A stretch of 64,000 bases of DNA, from assembly GCA_037176725.1 (NCBI GenBank), contig JAZBRS010000037.1:10620001-10684000 (forward strand), written 5' to 3'. This DNA is from Posidonia oceanica (Eukaryota; Streptophyta; Magnoliopsida; Alismatales; Posidoniaceae). The notes beneath the pieces are model-generated. The model made no database searches and had not been told where the DNA came from. It worked only from the letters and a program-made list of their open reading frames with translations. The stretch's first letter is position 1, and the number at the start of each line of letters is the position of its first letter. The position numbers were made by a program, and so were the translations under genes. Positions 45,766 through 57,356 of the stretch are shown piece by piece.

Positions 45766-47389
45766 AACATCGACAAAGCTATGCAGATGCAAATACAAAG
45801 AGAGGGGACAAGAGAAGCGAAAGGAGAAGCAAACAGTGCGTGTGTGAGAACAGACACTGTTTAAGGGCCACGCAGAGTAGGTGTGAAGACCTACAATGGG
45901 GAGAATAAGCAAGTGGAAGGATCACCTCCATTTTGCAACTGTTTTCCACTAAATCGTCCCACGATATTTCTCGCACGCTGCCCAAAGCTCGCAGTGCGAT
46001 CAGATCGTGAAAAAGGGGGAAGAAAGTCGTAATTAATGGTGAATCCGGGGGAAACACAACACAAAGCACTTGGGAATACGCGAAAAAGGGGAGTAGAGCT
46101 GATAGATAAGAGGAGGAAGTCCTGTTCTACATGTTCGAGGAAACAGAAAGCGAAAACGATGCATGCAATGCAAATGGTGTGCGAATGAATGCTGTGCAGG
46201 GGTTCAGGAGGACTTACCTGGGAAATCTGAAGCCTGATCTGAGATCTGCTTGGTCCATGCTGAAGAGCGCTCCACCGGGGTCGTCCAGGCAGCTTGGCTG
46301 AGAAGATCCAACGGCCGGATCGGAAGATATTCCAGCTTCAAGGCAGAAGGGCCAGAACAGGGGAGAAGAATGGATCTAAGTGTAAAGGAGGTCCTAGGGG
46401 TGTGCAAAACAGGTCCTCCCCTATGAATGGGAGCTAAGGGTGTTTAAGTGTGTGCAAGGAATGCAAGAATGCAAGAATGCATGAGTGCAATGCATGCAAA
46501 ATGCAAGAAAAGACCTAAGGATGATTTTTCAGAAAATTGGGGACTTAAATGTAATTTTTGAAAGAATGGTGGTCTAAATGGAAAGATTTTGAAAAGTTCG
46601 GGGCTTTTTATGCAAGATTTTTGAAAGCTTAGGGGTCTGAATGCAATTTTGCAAGATGCAGGGTTCAAAATGCAACCTAATAAGGTAAACATGCACTGGA
46701 ATAGGCTTTGCAATCATATGGAGGATCTATATGCAATTTTAAAACATGCAGGGGTTGAAATGCAATTTTGTAAGAAAAATGCAAGCTAAATGCATGCTAT
46801 GCATGATGCAGAGGACCTATGTACAAAATCAGGAAGCAAGAGCTAAGCATGCAATGCAGTAAATGAAGGATGCAAACAGAATGCTTGATAACAGATTAGA
46901 GGACCAACATGCAAATAATGCAAAGATCAGGACTTAACAGCAATTTAATAAGGTAACAGCAAGCATTTAAGTAGCATTTAACAACTAAAGGACCTAATTG
47001 CGAAAATAAAAACATGCTGGGGCAAACAATAAAGCATAGCAAGTTATGTTGAACCAAGAACGGACTGATATGCAAATATGGCAACTTACTGGACTAGATC
47101 TAAAGAAACATGATTAAACCACAACAACAGAGGACCAATGTGCAATAACAGGAACATGCAGGGCTTAATTTAAAAGACAACTAAAGAAAATAAACAGCAT
47201 GTGGATGACAGTGCAAATAGGCAAGAATGTAGACTTTGATTGCAATTCAATATGATTTCAATTCAATATGACATGAATCTTAACTGATCTGGACCCAAAT
47301 GCAATATTAGAATGTTATAATGATGATAATGCAATGTAAGAAAATTGAACTAAGTTAAAGGAAAATTAAAAAATGACGAAACAGGAGTG

Positions 47390-47960
47390 TGCTTACAGGG
47401 GGTTGCTGTCAGAGCTTGCCGGTGACGTCTCTGGACCGGCGGAGGAGGCTTCGGCGCGGCGCAGGAATGGTGCAAGGGTGACCGGCGTGATGCGGTGGAG
47501 GCGGGGGAGGCCCGGCGAAGTGTCGACGGCAGCGGAGGCTCGCGGGAACGCGGTTGCAGTCGGAGCACCGGCGACCGGCGCCGGAGAAGATGGTGACTTC
47601 GGCCAGCTTGTGTGGGCGGCACAAGCGACGAAAAGCCTCGGGGAAAAGCCAAGGAGCAAGAGGAGGAAGAGGAGAATCCGGAGGAGGCTTCTCTCACCCC
47701 TCACGCACGCAGGAGATGGCCACCCACCTAAGTGGCTTTCGACCAGCTGGAGGGAGGTGGAGACGGCGATGTGCGGCAGCTGCTGGTGCGGTGGAGGCTC
47801 CAGGACGTCACCGGAGGTCCAAGGAGGATGACGGAGCTTCCAGAAGCAAGCTCCACGGCCCGGTGCAAGATCTGGTTCAGCAGGACTCTTGCTGCGAAGG
47901 CCGAGGTGGGTTCGGCGATGTGTGGCGTTCCAGGCCGAGCCAAGGGTACAGGCGGCTAGG
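47390..47960. other. GC-rich island inside solo LTR D
   Basis: This is the counterpart of 17880-18620 (A) and 26400-26965 (C, reversed). Frames on both strands lack domains. Confidence 0.5.
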
Positions 47961-50431
47961 TGGTTGTCTAGGGAGTGCGTGGGAAGAAACGGAAGTGAAT
48001 TCCACTGAGCGTGGAGGGAGTTATGGAGGTTTGAAGTTTTCGGGCAAAAAGGGACCCAAGTGTTTGTAGTGGAATGTGAGGAGTGTGGGAGGTTTCTGGA
48101 TGCGATTTTGGGTGGCTCAGGAAGGTGGTTACTTGGTGAGTCTAAGTGACAAGTTCTGGGATTTTAGGAGGCTTGTAGTCGTGGATTTGCAATGGAGAAG
48201 GTCGGTCTGATGGAGTTGGGTGCTGAGGCTTTGGAGGGGCCGATTCAGAGGTGGTTCGTGGTGGTTCTTGGCTTCTGGAAGTGGGGGAAGGAAGGTGGTT
48301 GCTTGGGTTTCAGAGTGCCTCCAAAAAAAAATGGGTTGTGAAGAGGAAAATCTGGTTTTGATCCCCTCGCTCTCCACTGATTTCAATGGGGTCTGTGGTC
48401 AAAGGAATGGGTTTCTGCCATCAATGGCAGAGCATGGAAGGGGTGATGGCGTTGGTCTTCGGCCACAGGGCATGGGGGTGATGGAGGGAAGTCCATGGGA
48501 TGTCAGGTGGAGGTTTGAAAAAAGAGAGGAGGTCTATCGTTTTTGCCTTGAGAGAGAGGGAGAAGAATGGAAGAAGAAGAAGAAGAAGAGAAGGAGGGAA
48601 AGAGGAGGGGAAAACGCATGGGCTGTGGGCTGCACAGTAGAAAAAAAAAGAAAAGAAAATGAAGGGGAAAGAGAGGAATGGGCTGTGGGCTGGACTAAAA
48701 GAAGGAGAGGTAGAAAAGAAAGGGAAGAAGGAAGGAAAAGAAAGAAAGAGGAGAAATAAGAAGGATAAAAAAGAATAAAAATAAAGTAAAATGGGAATAA
48801 AAATAAGAAGACTTTAAGGTGATTGCCCAAGTTAGGATTTTTAGATTTGGGTTTTTAATGGTTGTTTTTAATTAGGATTTTAGGATTAAGGAGTTTTAGT
48901 TTTGATTTGGATTTTGAGTTTTCTTTAAGTGGTTTTTGATTTTTGTTAAAATGTTTGTTGAGTTTTTAAATTGTCTTTTAGTTATGTTTTTCTTGTTAAG
49001 TCTTTGGAATTTTTGATTAGGTTTTTTTTTTAAAGATCGTTTTTAAATTAATTAGGGAGAGTTTTAGCCTTTGGTTTTAATCCTTTTTTAGGGTTTTGTT
49101 TAAGTTTTGTTTTGAATTTGATTTTGTTTGTTGGATTCTTTCAATATTTTTTAGTTAAGTTTTTCTTGTTTAATTAAGCGTTTTCAAATTTTTGATTGTT
49201 TGTTTTTTCCTTTTCAATTAAGTTTTCAAATTGTTTCTTTTAGAATTGTTAAGTTAAGTTTCCCTCCCTTTTTTTTGATTACTTGCCTTAGTATTTTAAG
49301 TTGTTTTCTTTCTTTTTAGGATTTGTTTTTTGATTGTTTTTAGTAGGATTTTTATTCTAGCTTGTTTTGATTATATCTTGGTTTTTTCTTTGATTTTATA
49401 GCATTTTCTTTTTGTTTGTTTTGCATTTTTTAGCTTGCATTCTTGGTTTCTGGTTTGAGTTGGATTTAGTTAGGTTTTTGTTTTTGATTGTTTGTCTAAG
49501 TTTTTAATTATTCATTTTTAGGATTTTGACTTGTTTCTCTTTTGTTTTAGAGTTTTAAATGTTTTTAAAGGTTTTTTAGGGGTTTAGTAAGAGAGGAGAA
49601 GAGGAAATTAGAAAGGAGAGGAAAAGGGAGAAACGGAGGGATAAATAGGAAAGAGAGGAGTTGAAGGAAAGTAATTTTTTGAAAATCAAAGAAAATAGTA
49701 AAAATAAGATAAAAATAGGAATAAGATTGAGAATAGATAGGAGCACAAGGGGGGCCCACAGCCAGACAAAAAAGAGGGAGAAAAGGGGGTGAAAAGAAGG
49801 ATGATAATCAGGAGAGAGAGAGAGGAGAGAGAAAAGAATAATCTAGGAGAGAGAAAAGGATAATTTGGGTAAATGGAGGTCTTAGAGGTTTCAAAAAGGG
49901 GTGAAATTTGGTGGGTGTGCAGTCTAGGGTCTCTAGTCTTGGACCTAGGGTTTTGGTTTGGTTTTGAGGAAGTTTTGGAAGGGTTTTGAGGTGTAGAAAA
50001 GGGTAGTTTTGCCTAAGTTTCCTAGGGTTTTTAGGAGTGGTTTTGGTTTGAAAGTTTCTAGGATTTTTGGTGGGTTTGTTAAGTTAGGGATGGTGAGCTT
50101 TCCTATGGTTTTTGGTTAGTTTTTGGGTTCGGGAAAGGGGTGTAATCCTAGGTTGAGTTTGGGCTTGTTTTGGAGGGAAAGAGAGGGAGAGGTGTGGATT
50201 TGGACCTGCATTTGGATGGTTTTAGGGTAAGGTCTTGGATGGTTTCAGGGTAAGGTTTTGAGAGGGTTTTGGGGTGGTTTTCTGGGTTAGAAAATGGGTG
50301 TAGTTCTAGGTTTTGGTTTTGAGGTTTGAGGTGGAGTGAAGGGAAGGGTGAGGGGAAAGGTGTAATTTTGGTTTTTTCCTAGCCGCTAGAGAGCCCTGCC
50401 AATTCAGCCTTGTCAAAATGGGGTGTCAACA

Positions 50432-50436
50432 GCTGG
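50432..50436. repeat. Target-site duplication of solo LTR D, right copy (GCTGG)
   Basis: It is identical to 44669-44673. The E gag reading resumes from here. Confidence 0.92.
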
Positions 50437-52952
50437 GTAATAGGGCAGGGGGTGCTGGTATTGGTAGGTTGTAGGAGGCCCTGGCTGGGACCAAGCTAAC
50501 AGGCTGACTAGGGGCCTACCCAGATAGGAGGCTGCGGTCTGGACCTGAGGTCTGGCTTGAAGGTATACAGGGGCAGGGGCCTGAGGATGCATGGTAGGGC
50601 GAGCAGCAGAACGCCCCGGCCTGGCACGCAGTCGGATCATATGGACTCCCGACTCAGAGCCAGCAACGGCGGCACGATAAAGAGCAAGAGGGAAGGGCTC
50701 CGAGACATCATGAATGAGCTCAGAGGGGTCTACCACAGACGTAGCAGGCCTGGAGGGGGAGAGAGTAGATTCCCGAGGTCCTTGTGCCTGGAAGGGGCTG
50801 GTGGACAATGCTGGGATGAGGGGGGGCTAATGCTGATGCAGGGGCTAATGCTGATAGGGGGACAGAAGATGGTGCGTCGTGCGTGTGGATCGAGATCGTT
50901 CCCGACTTGATCAAATTCTGGATGGCGTCCCGCAGAGTGAGGCAACTGTTCGTCGAGTGCCCGGGGGCTCGATGAAAATCGCAAAAAAGGTGCGCCTTAT
51001 GCCAATGCGGAAGTGGATTTGGCAAGGGGCGTGCCTCAGGAAACCTCAGAAATGTCGCAACCTTGGGGAGGATGGAGGTTAGCAGTTCCACCAGTGGGGT
51101 GAATTGACGCCGTGGCGGCCTTGGCCCCTGGGGTTGCGCTTGCCAGACCGGTGCGGCAGGATACACCGGTTGGGCAGTGGTGGTGATTTGTGGTGTGGGG
51201 GGTGCTCTAGGTGCTGGTGCATAGACTACTTGATGTAGGGGAGGCCGAACTGCCAGCTGAATAGGCACAGGCACGGGGTCGACATAGGCAACAGCAGGCT
51301 TTGGCGAGTCCTTCTTCTTGGGCCGATTGCTGGTACCACTGCTGTTACTGCTGGTGTTGCTGCTGGAGTTGTTGCTGTTGCTGCTAGCGGTGGCCTGCTT
51401 GGCAAACGCAGAGAGCATCGGGAAGTTGCCACTCCGTAGCGAACTCTCCACGCAGGTGCTAGCCCGGATCAGTGCAGAAAAGGTTGTGATAGGTTGAATA
51501 CTGAGTAGAGCCCAGACAGCAGGCTGCACACCCCCAATCACAATCTCGAGGGACTCCTCATCAGAGGGTCTGTCTCGAACCTGTGAAGCGAGTGCGTGCC
51601 AGCGGCCAACATACTCCCCGAATGGCTCGCTGGGGTTCTGCTTTAAAGTGACCAGGTCCGCGTGCTTAGGGACCAGGTCCAAGTTGAAGGAGTATTGTCC
51701 TAGGAATGCTTGGCTGAGGTCATTCCACGTCTTAATGCTGGCCATATCAAGTGAGGTGAACCATATGAGCACAAGGCCACTTAGACTTTTCTAGAACAAG
51801 TGGATTAGCAACCTCTCGTCAGCTTGGAGCTGAGTGAGATCTCTGCAGTACGCCTTCAGGTGTGCAATTGGGTAGCCTCTACCATTGTATTTTTCAAATA
51901 CCGGGATGCAGAACTTCGAGGGGAGTACCGCCTCTGGGAAATAACAGAGGTCCCGGAATTGGCAAGACTGGTGGTCTATACCCTGCACTTGTCAAAGTGC
52001 TTTCTCTAGAACAGTGAGCCTGTTGTCGCTGGAGTTTGGAGCTGCTGCCAACTAAGGTGGTACAGCAAGGGCGGAGGCCACATATGCCGCATAAGATGCA
52101 CCAAGGTGCTCCTCTGGGTGAACCATCACCTCGCCTGGTGGAGCGATGGGATGGGCGGCATATCCGTGCGGATGTGTAGTGTGTGCAGGTGGTGGTAGGG
52201 TATTGCTGATGCAGGGAGTATGTATAACTAGCATGCTGAGTAGTAGGTGATGTAGTGTGCTGGAGCGTCAGCTGCTGCACCGGCACGGTGCCGGGCTACG
52301 GGCTAGTGGGATGCTACACTCCGATCAGTCCTACGGACTGGCCACCAGGTGCCAGAGGAGGATGTTGTGGTTGGTGTTGTGCATATGCAGGAGGCGGAAG
52401 CTGGACCCCCATCGCTTGAGCAGTGAGTAGCTGAGGCGGTGGTTTGGGCGAGGGAGCAGAGGGGAATGCCTACGACGTGAGAGCAGGTCGCAGCGGAGCC
52501 TCGGGAGCAGCAGGAACAAATGCAGGGCGGAGAGACAGAGCCATGCCTTGCAGTCTCTAGGCAGTCTCCATCAGTTGCTGGTACTGCATCTCAAGGGACC
52601 CATCAGTAGGTATGCTAAGTTGCAGGACCGGCGAAGGACCAGAATCAAGCGGCTGGGACACAGATTGTCCAAGAGGCGGAGGTCCTAGGGCGTAATTCGC
52701 CGTAGCAGGGTGAGTGCCAAAAGTGACATCACCCTGAGGAGGAGGAGTCAATGGTGTCTCCATAGCATGGGCGGTGGTTACCAAGACAGTCTCGGCAACC
52801 GGGTCCGGCGGAGTCTGCCACTGCCCCACAGAATAAGAAGGCGGGAGCTGCACCAGAGAAGGAGACGTTGGCACAGAGGGAGTCAATGCAGGAGCCGAAG
52901 GGACCAAACGAGGGGCAACAGGGACTTGGGAGTCACCAACAAACTGGGCCAT
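50437..52952 (-). pseudogene. Element E gag, N-terminal and central part
   Basis: It starts at MAQFVGD (ATG 52952-52950; an upstream in-frame ATG is at 52976). The capsid region is at about 51990-51430 (FRDLCYFPEAVLPSKFCIP, WFTSLDMASIKTWNDLSQAF, EPFGEYVGRW), and the zinc motif FCDFHRAPGHSTNSC is intact near 50980. In-frame stops include TAG at 52557-52559, where A has CAG, and further stops at 52331-51789. The frame ends at the D insertion. Confidence 0.88.
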
Positions 52953-54111
52953 CGCTGACCGAGAACGGGTGATCATAGGGCTATGGATAGGAGCAAGAGG
53001 GCGAATCCTAGGAGGAGCTATGTTCGCTAAAGCGAAGTAGCTCGGAAGGGGGGATGATCAGAAGCAGGGATCGCAGCAGGAGCGTCAGCAAAAGAAGGCA
53101 CTCAAGCTCCAGCTAAGGAACTCGCTGACAGACCTCTGTGCGAAAGGCAAACACAAAAAGACAAAGGGTTAGAACCCGAAAGTAAAAGCGAATGCGTTAG
53201 TGTATGACATGAATGCAGATGTATGCTTTCTAGTATGCTCTCCCTCACCAATCTAGGGTGTCCTAGTAGGCAATCTACTTCGGACGCTCAGGGGTATACG
53301 GGTCACTGACTCAGGCTAGAAAAAAGCAGGTCCCACGTCTTAAACCCGGCCCAAAGCTCAGGTGGTGACGTAGTGGTGCGTAGGTGGCCTTGACCCTGCC
53401 AGAAGCATGGGTGGTACCCTCTACTAACACAGACGCAACCCCCTGACAAGGGGGGACAGACCGATCTACTTGCTCCACACCAAAGCGTTGGACGCAAGAG
53501 ACCGGGACTATCCTTCTCAGACTGTAGGCGGACTCAGATGAGAAGAATGCATGCCCTATATGATGCTTTATGCAATGCTTCGCGTTTTATCTTGCGTTTT
53601 TTATTAACTCACGGGAGTGCAGGTGAGTTTGCGGTCTCTAGCTGCTCTTAGAAGTTCTTTTTACTTGCCGTTTTTAGTTAGCCATGGGGGAAGCAATCAG
53701 TCTCTAATTGTCTTTAGGCTTAGTGCAAAAGGGGACGAAAATCACCCAGATATGGCAAGCAGACAGCACACATCACAGCAAAAGGCATGGGCATGGCATG
53801 TGTATGTGTGTGTGAGCATGATAGTGAAAGAAAAAACACTTATCATAGCAAAAGCAGGCATGCATGGCATGTGCAGGTGCAGTGGCATTGCATTGGTGTA
53901 AAAAGAAGCATTCATCATTCAAAAGGCATGCATGGTGTGCCAAGCAAGTATTTAGACATGTAATGCAAGTAAATGAAGCAGCGCAAGCAATTATGGCATA
54001 AAGCAGATAAATAAACAAGTGAGCAGGTAAGCAAGTAAAGCAGGCAAAAGCAAAAGCAAGCAAAACACCCAAGCAAGCGGCGAGAAAGCCAAGCGAAATC
54101 CGGAGTACTGC
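52953..54111 (-). other. 5' untranslated region of element E
   Basis: It is collinear with the 5' UTRs of A and C: the block around GAGGGTACCACCCATGCTTC, reversed, is at 53405-53424. No coding region is seen. Confidence 0.7.
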
Positions 54112-54129
54112 TCCCCAGCGGAGTCGCCA
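54112..54129 (-). other. Primer-binding site, tRNA-Arg type (element E)
   Basis: On the minus strand this reads TGGCGACTCCGCTGGGGA, which fits the complement of the plant tRNA-Arg 3' end across all 18 bases, better than the A and C sites. Confidence 0.88.
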
Positions 54130-54477
54130 CTATAGTAACCCTGAATTCTGATCGTCCATGCACATTACCAAAGCTTGTGTGCACCGATCAAAATAGGCTC
54201 ACTATATACGGCTGGATCCGAGGGAAGAACTCGATTCGGAAACACTGGCAAAAGAAAAAAAAAAGAAATGATAAGACAATTCGGAGTCGCCACCGGGTCT
54301 ATTGAATTGGAAGACAAGGAAAACCAGAGGTTAAGCATGAGAAGACATGCAAAACCAGATGCAAGGAGGGGCAAAGGGATGCGAGGCGAAGCTAAGCTAT
54401 GCTATGCTACTATGCTATGCTATGCTATGCTATGACTCAAGCCTAGGATAAAGGATGGGTCAGTGCGAGCCAAGAGA

Positions 54478-54560
54478 AAGGGCAAGGACTCCTGTTACGC
54501 ACGGGGAAGGTGTTAGGCACCCCGATACGTCCGAGAGTCGGTCTTTCTTAGGCAATCTCG
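54478..54560 (-). promoter_or_regulatory. Conserved LTR block (R/U5 region), element E copy
   Basis: GGTGTTAGGCACCCCGATAC and GAGAGTCGGTCTTTCTTAGG are retained although the surrounding LTR has diverged strongly from A and C. Confidence 0.55.
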
Positions 54561-54722
54561 CGCTTATGCAGGGAATTGCTAGCCTAATGCCTAAATGCCT
54601 TAAATGCTTACCTACTATGCATTGGAAATAAACGTGCTATCTAAATGCTCAGCCACACTGCTAGTGTTCCGAACTGGGCGGACCCTGGTTCGTGAGAACT
54701 CCTAAGCAGTAAGCATCACGGC

Positions 54723-54728
54723 CCTATA
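54723..54728 (-). promoter_or_regulatory. Candidate LTR TATA box (E)
   Basis: It reads TATAGG on the minus strand in GCATATAGGGCCGTGATGC, conserved with A, C and D. Confidence 0.38.
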
Positions 54729-55100
54729 TGCAGATGCAAGCGATAAAGCAAAATGGCAGGAAAACCAAGCAATGCAAGCAACAGGCATGCGATAAAACAA
54801 AACAGGTGCTGAAAACTGTGCGAGAATGTAGGAAACAAGGCGAGGCACGCAACACGATGCAGAAGGCAGAAAGCGATGCAGAAGGGGTGCGGAAAACCAT
54901 GCAAAGGAGCGAGAGACGATGCAAAATGCGGAAAACGAAGCAAAACACGGAAAATGGTGCAAAACAGGGTGCAAAATCGAAACGCAGGGGTGGGCAACAT
55001 GCATTAGGGTTACAGCAAACCAAAGAAACAAAAAAAGTGCGAAAAACAGCAAGCGACGCAAAATCGGTGCTTTAAAATGGCTGTCAGCCATCTGCAAGTA

Positions 55101-55159
55101 TTGGACACTGGCAACACCAGCGTCCAACGTTGGACGCTAGCACTGCTGGTGTCCAACAC
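55101..55159. repeat. Palindrome cluster 1 in LTR E
   Basis: TTGGACAC...AGCGTCCAA is joined by CG to TTGGACGCT...GTGTCCAA, two hairpins back to back. Their junction, 55119-55138, is a perfect 20-bp palindrome. Confidence 0.9.
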
Positions 55160-55340
55160 TTGCTGCAGACAGATAGCATGCAGTTTTTGGTAAAACGATG
55201 CAAACTAGCTATATGGATGCAATACAGATGCAAAATGCAACTAAATGGGTGCTAGACATGCAAATCTAACCTAACAGAAGATTAGAGGAAGAATTAGAAC
55301 AAGGGACATGCCAGAATCAAGGATCCAAACATGCAGGTTG

Positions 55341-55398
55341 TTGGACGCCTGTTTGCTGGGCGTCCAACGTTAGATGCCAGAGAGGCTGGCATCCAACA
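55341..55398. repeat. Palindrome cluster 2 in LTR E
   Basis: Paired hairpins TTGGACGCC...GGGCGTCCAA and TTAGATGCCAG...CTGGCATCCAA. The second arm pair carries compensating changes (GATGCC with GGCATC). Confidence 0.85.
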
Positions 55399-55568
55399 TA
55401 GAACAGAAGACAGGGGAGAGAAGGGAGCATGCAAGAGATAGAGGAGAGTTGGGATCATGCATTTGGGTCACTGGAGATAAGCATGGAGCAAGCAAGCAAA
55501 CATGGGATGCAAAATAAACAATCAAACCATACCTGTGCTAAGTGCCAGGCCAGAGGCACAACCAGGGT

Positions 55569-55629
55569 GTTGTACGCGAGCTAGGCTGGCGTCCAACGTT
55601 GGACGCCAGCACCAGCAGCGTACAACACT
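55569..55629. repeat. Palindrome cluster 3 in LTR E
   Basis: TTGTACGC and GCGTACAA form the outer arms. The centre 55585-55610 is a perfect 26-bp palindrome around GCGTCCAACGTTGGACGC. Confidence 0.9.
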
Positions 55630-55796
55630 CTGGGAGGCACAGCACACAAAAAGCATGCATAAACAAGCAAATAAATTAACTGAAATAAAAGAACAGATGC
55701 TACTGAAGCTAAACATGCATAAGAACACAGGAAGCAAGCAAATAAGCAAGATCAGAGAGGTATGCAAGCTTTAAACAAGTGCATGAGAGGCCAGGA

Positions 55797-55918
55797 CGTT
55801 GGATGCTAGAGCCTTCAGCGTCCAACAAGCTTTAAACAAGTGCATGAGAGGCCAGGACGTTGGATGCTAGAGCCAGCAGCGTCCAACGTTGGACGCTGAA
55901 GGCTCTGGCGTCCAACGA
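55797..55918. repeat. Palindrome cluster 4 in LTR E, with 60-bp duplication
   Basis: GTTGGATGCTAGAGCC occurs at 55799-55814 and again at 55859-55874, within a direct duplication that begins AAGCTTTAAACAAGTGCATG (55767 and 55827). The centre 55877-55898 is a perfect 22-bp palindrome. Confidence 0.88.
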
Positions 55919-56249
55919 CCCAGACATGCAGACTCACCTGTTCTAAAGGAGGAGCTCAGCTTAGACCCCACCTACATGCATGCAACTACTGTAACATGCC
56001 ATAACAGAAAAGGAAGCATTGAAAGCAAGCATGGCAAGCATTTAAGTTAAGGAAAAAACAAAAAGGAAGGACATGCATAAGAGATGGAAGCTTAAGAACT
56101 TGCAAAAAGAAGTAAACAACTTAGAAAAATCCTAGCAAACCTAAACATGGTTGCCATAAGGGCCAAACATCTCTAAGTAGGCATGGATGAGATTATAACA
56201 TCAAAAATATGCATGGAGTAGGCATGGTAGCAAAGCAAAGCAGACAGAC

Positions 56250-56311
56250 ACGTTGGACGCTAGGTGAACCAGCGTCCAACGTTGGACGCGGCTCACCCTA
56301 GCATCCAACGA
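56250..56311. repeat. Palindrome cluster 5 in LTR E
   Basis: Two hairpins, CGTTGGACGCTAGGTG... and ...CACCCTAGCATCCAACG, surround the perfect 18-bp palindrome at 56272-56289. Confidence 0.88.
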
Positions 56312-56481
56312 AGGCAGACTGATCATTAAGCATGCAAAAAGCATTCAAACACGCATGGAACAAATTGATAAGCATGGCACAACATCAGGAAGCATTAAAG
56401 GAAGCATATGGCATATATTTGCAAAGAAGCATGCAAAGGAAAAGCATGGGAAGCATTCAAACAAGGGTAAAGCAAAGCAGG

Positions 56482-56540
56482 CCGTTGGACGCCGACCTAT
56501 GTCGCGTCCAACGTTGGACGTACCAGTTGGTGCGTCGAAC
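56482..56540. repeat. Palindrome cluster 6 in LTR E
   Basis: CGTTGGACGCCGACC...GTCGCGTCCAACG is followed by TTGGACGTACC...GGTGCGTCGAA. The centre 56505-56520 is a perfect 16-bp palindrome. Confidence 0.85.
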
Positions 56541-57237
56541 ATACTGAACTTCCTCTTGGTTGTTAATCACGTCCAAAAGGAGCTAAAAACTTGTAATAAA
56601 GGCATAGACACATACTACCATGCATGCACGACTACAAGGGATGGAAAACTAAGCTCTGGAAGCCCTAGAATGGCGGCTCCACCAAGTTCGTTGGAGTTGC
56701 AGGTGTGCTAGGACAGCAGGTTCGGCGAGGTCTCCTGGGTAGCTCGGAGCATCGGAGGAGCTAGCGAAGCGTCGGGGACGGAGAGGGGAGTGCCTTCTCG
56801 CTCTCGGAAGTGGAAATTCTCTCGTTCGCTCTGTGTGGTGTGAGTGGCAATGGCTTGAAGTCTCGATTTTGTGCAAATGCTACCTAGGTTCTTGAGCTTG
56901 GCAGAGGATTTGCAGGCCAAATTCTGGGCTTGGCAGGTGCTGGCAGGTGCGGGTGAGAGTGTAGAGGCCATGTGGGATGTCAGAGGAGGGTGTGGGCATT
57001 GGCAGGAGGGCAGCAAAGGCGAGGCGGTGGCTGACACAGCCGGCGAAAGTCAGACCTGTCAGTGAGGTGTATGAGAGCTTGTTTTGGGCTGATTAGGAGG
57101 AGATGGGTAGTAAGTGAGACTTGGAAGGTAGTGGATGGCGTGGAGCGAAGGAAGGGATGGGTAGTAAGTGTGGGGAGGCAGCGGAGTGGACGAGCGGTGA
57201 GCCGAAGGGGGCGGAGCTGCTGCTGCTGCACTCGAGT

Positions 57238-57356
57238 TGTTGGACGCCAGACCAGAGGGCGTCCAACGTTGGACGCCAGACCAGAGCACGTCCAATGTTG
57301 GACGCTAGCACAGGCCACATCCAACGTTGGACGCTGCCTGTTCCAGCGTCCAACAC
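57238..57356. repeat. Palindrome cluster 7 in LTR E, four hairpins
   Basis: Four successive TTGGACGC...GTCCAA units are joined by CG or TG. The perfect 18-bp palindrome is at 57259-57276, and the last unit TTGGACGCTG...CAGCGTCCAA ends at 57352. Confidence 0.9.

Larger units (their letters stand above)
44674..50431 (-). mobile_element. Element D: solo LTR (5758 bp)
   Basis: On the minus strand it begins TGTTGACACCCCATTTTGAC (50431 downward) and ends GATTGGGATTACTACA (44674). It is flanked by GCTGG on both sides, with E gag continuing on either side and no internal retrotransposon sequence. It is the same LTR family as A and C, with the same block order: TATA candidate 45226-45231, minisatellite 45340-45765, TGCAA-rich 46440-47330, GC-rich 47390-47960, GA-rich 48560-48790, T-rich 48830-49560. 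A solo LTR is the expected product of recombination between two LTRs of one insertion. Confidence 0.93.

Noticed and set aside
55493..55774. Small plus-strand frame of about 90 codons between palindrome clusters
   Set aside because: It runs through a palindrome cluster and TGCA-rich LTR sequence, with no domain and no conservation in other LTRs.
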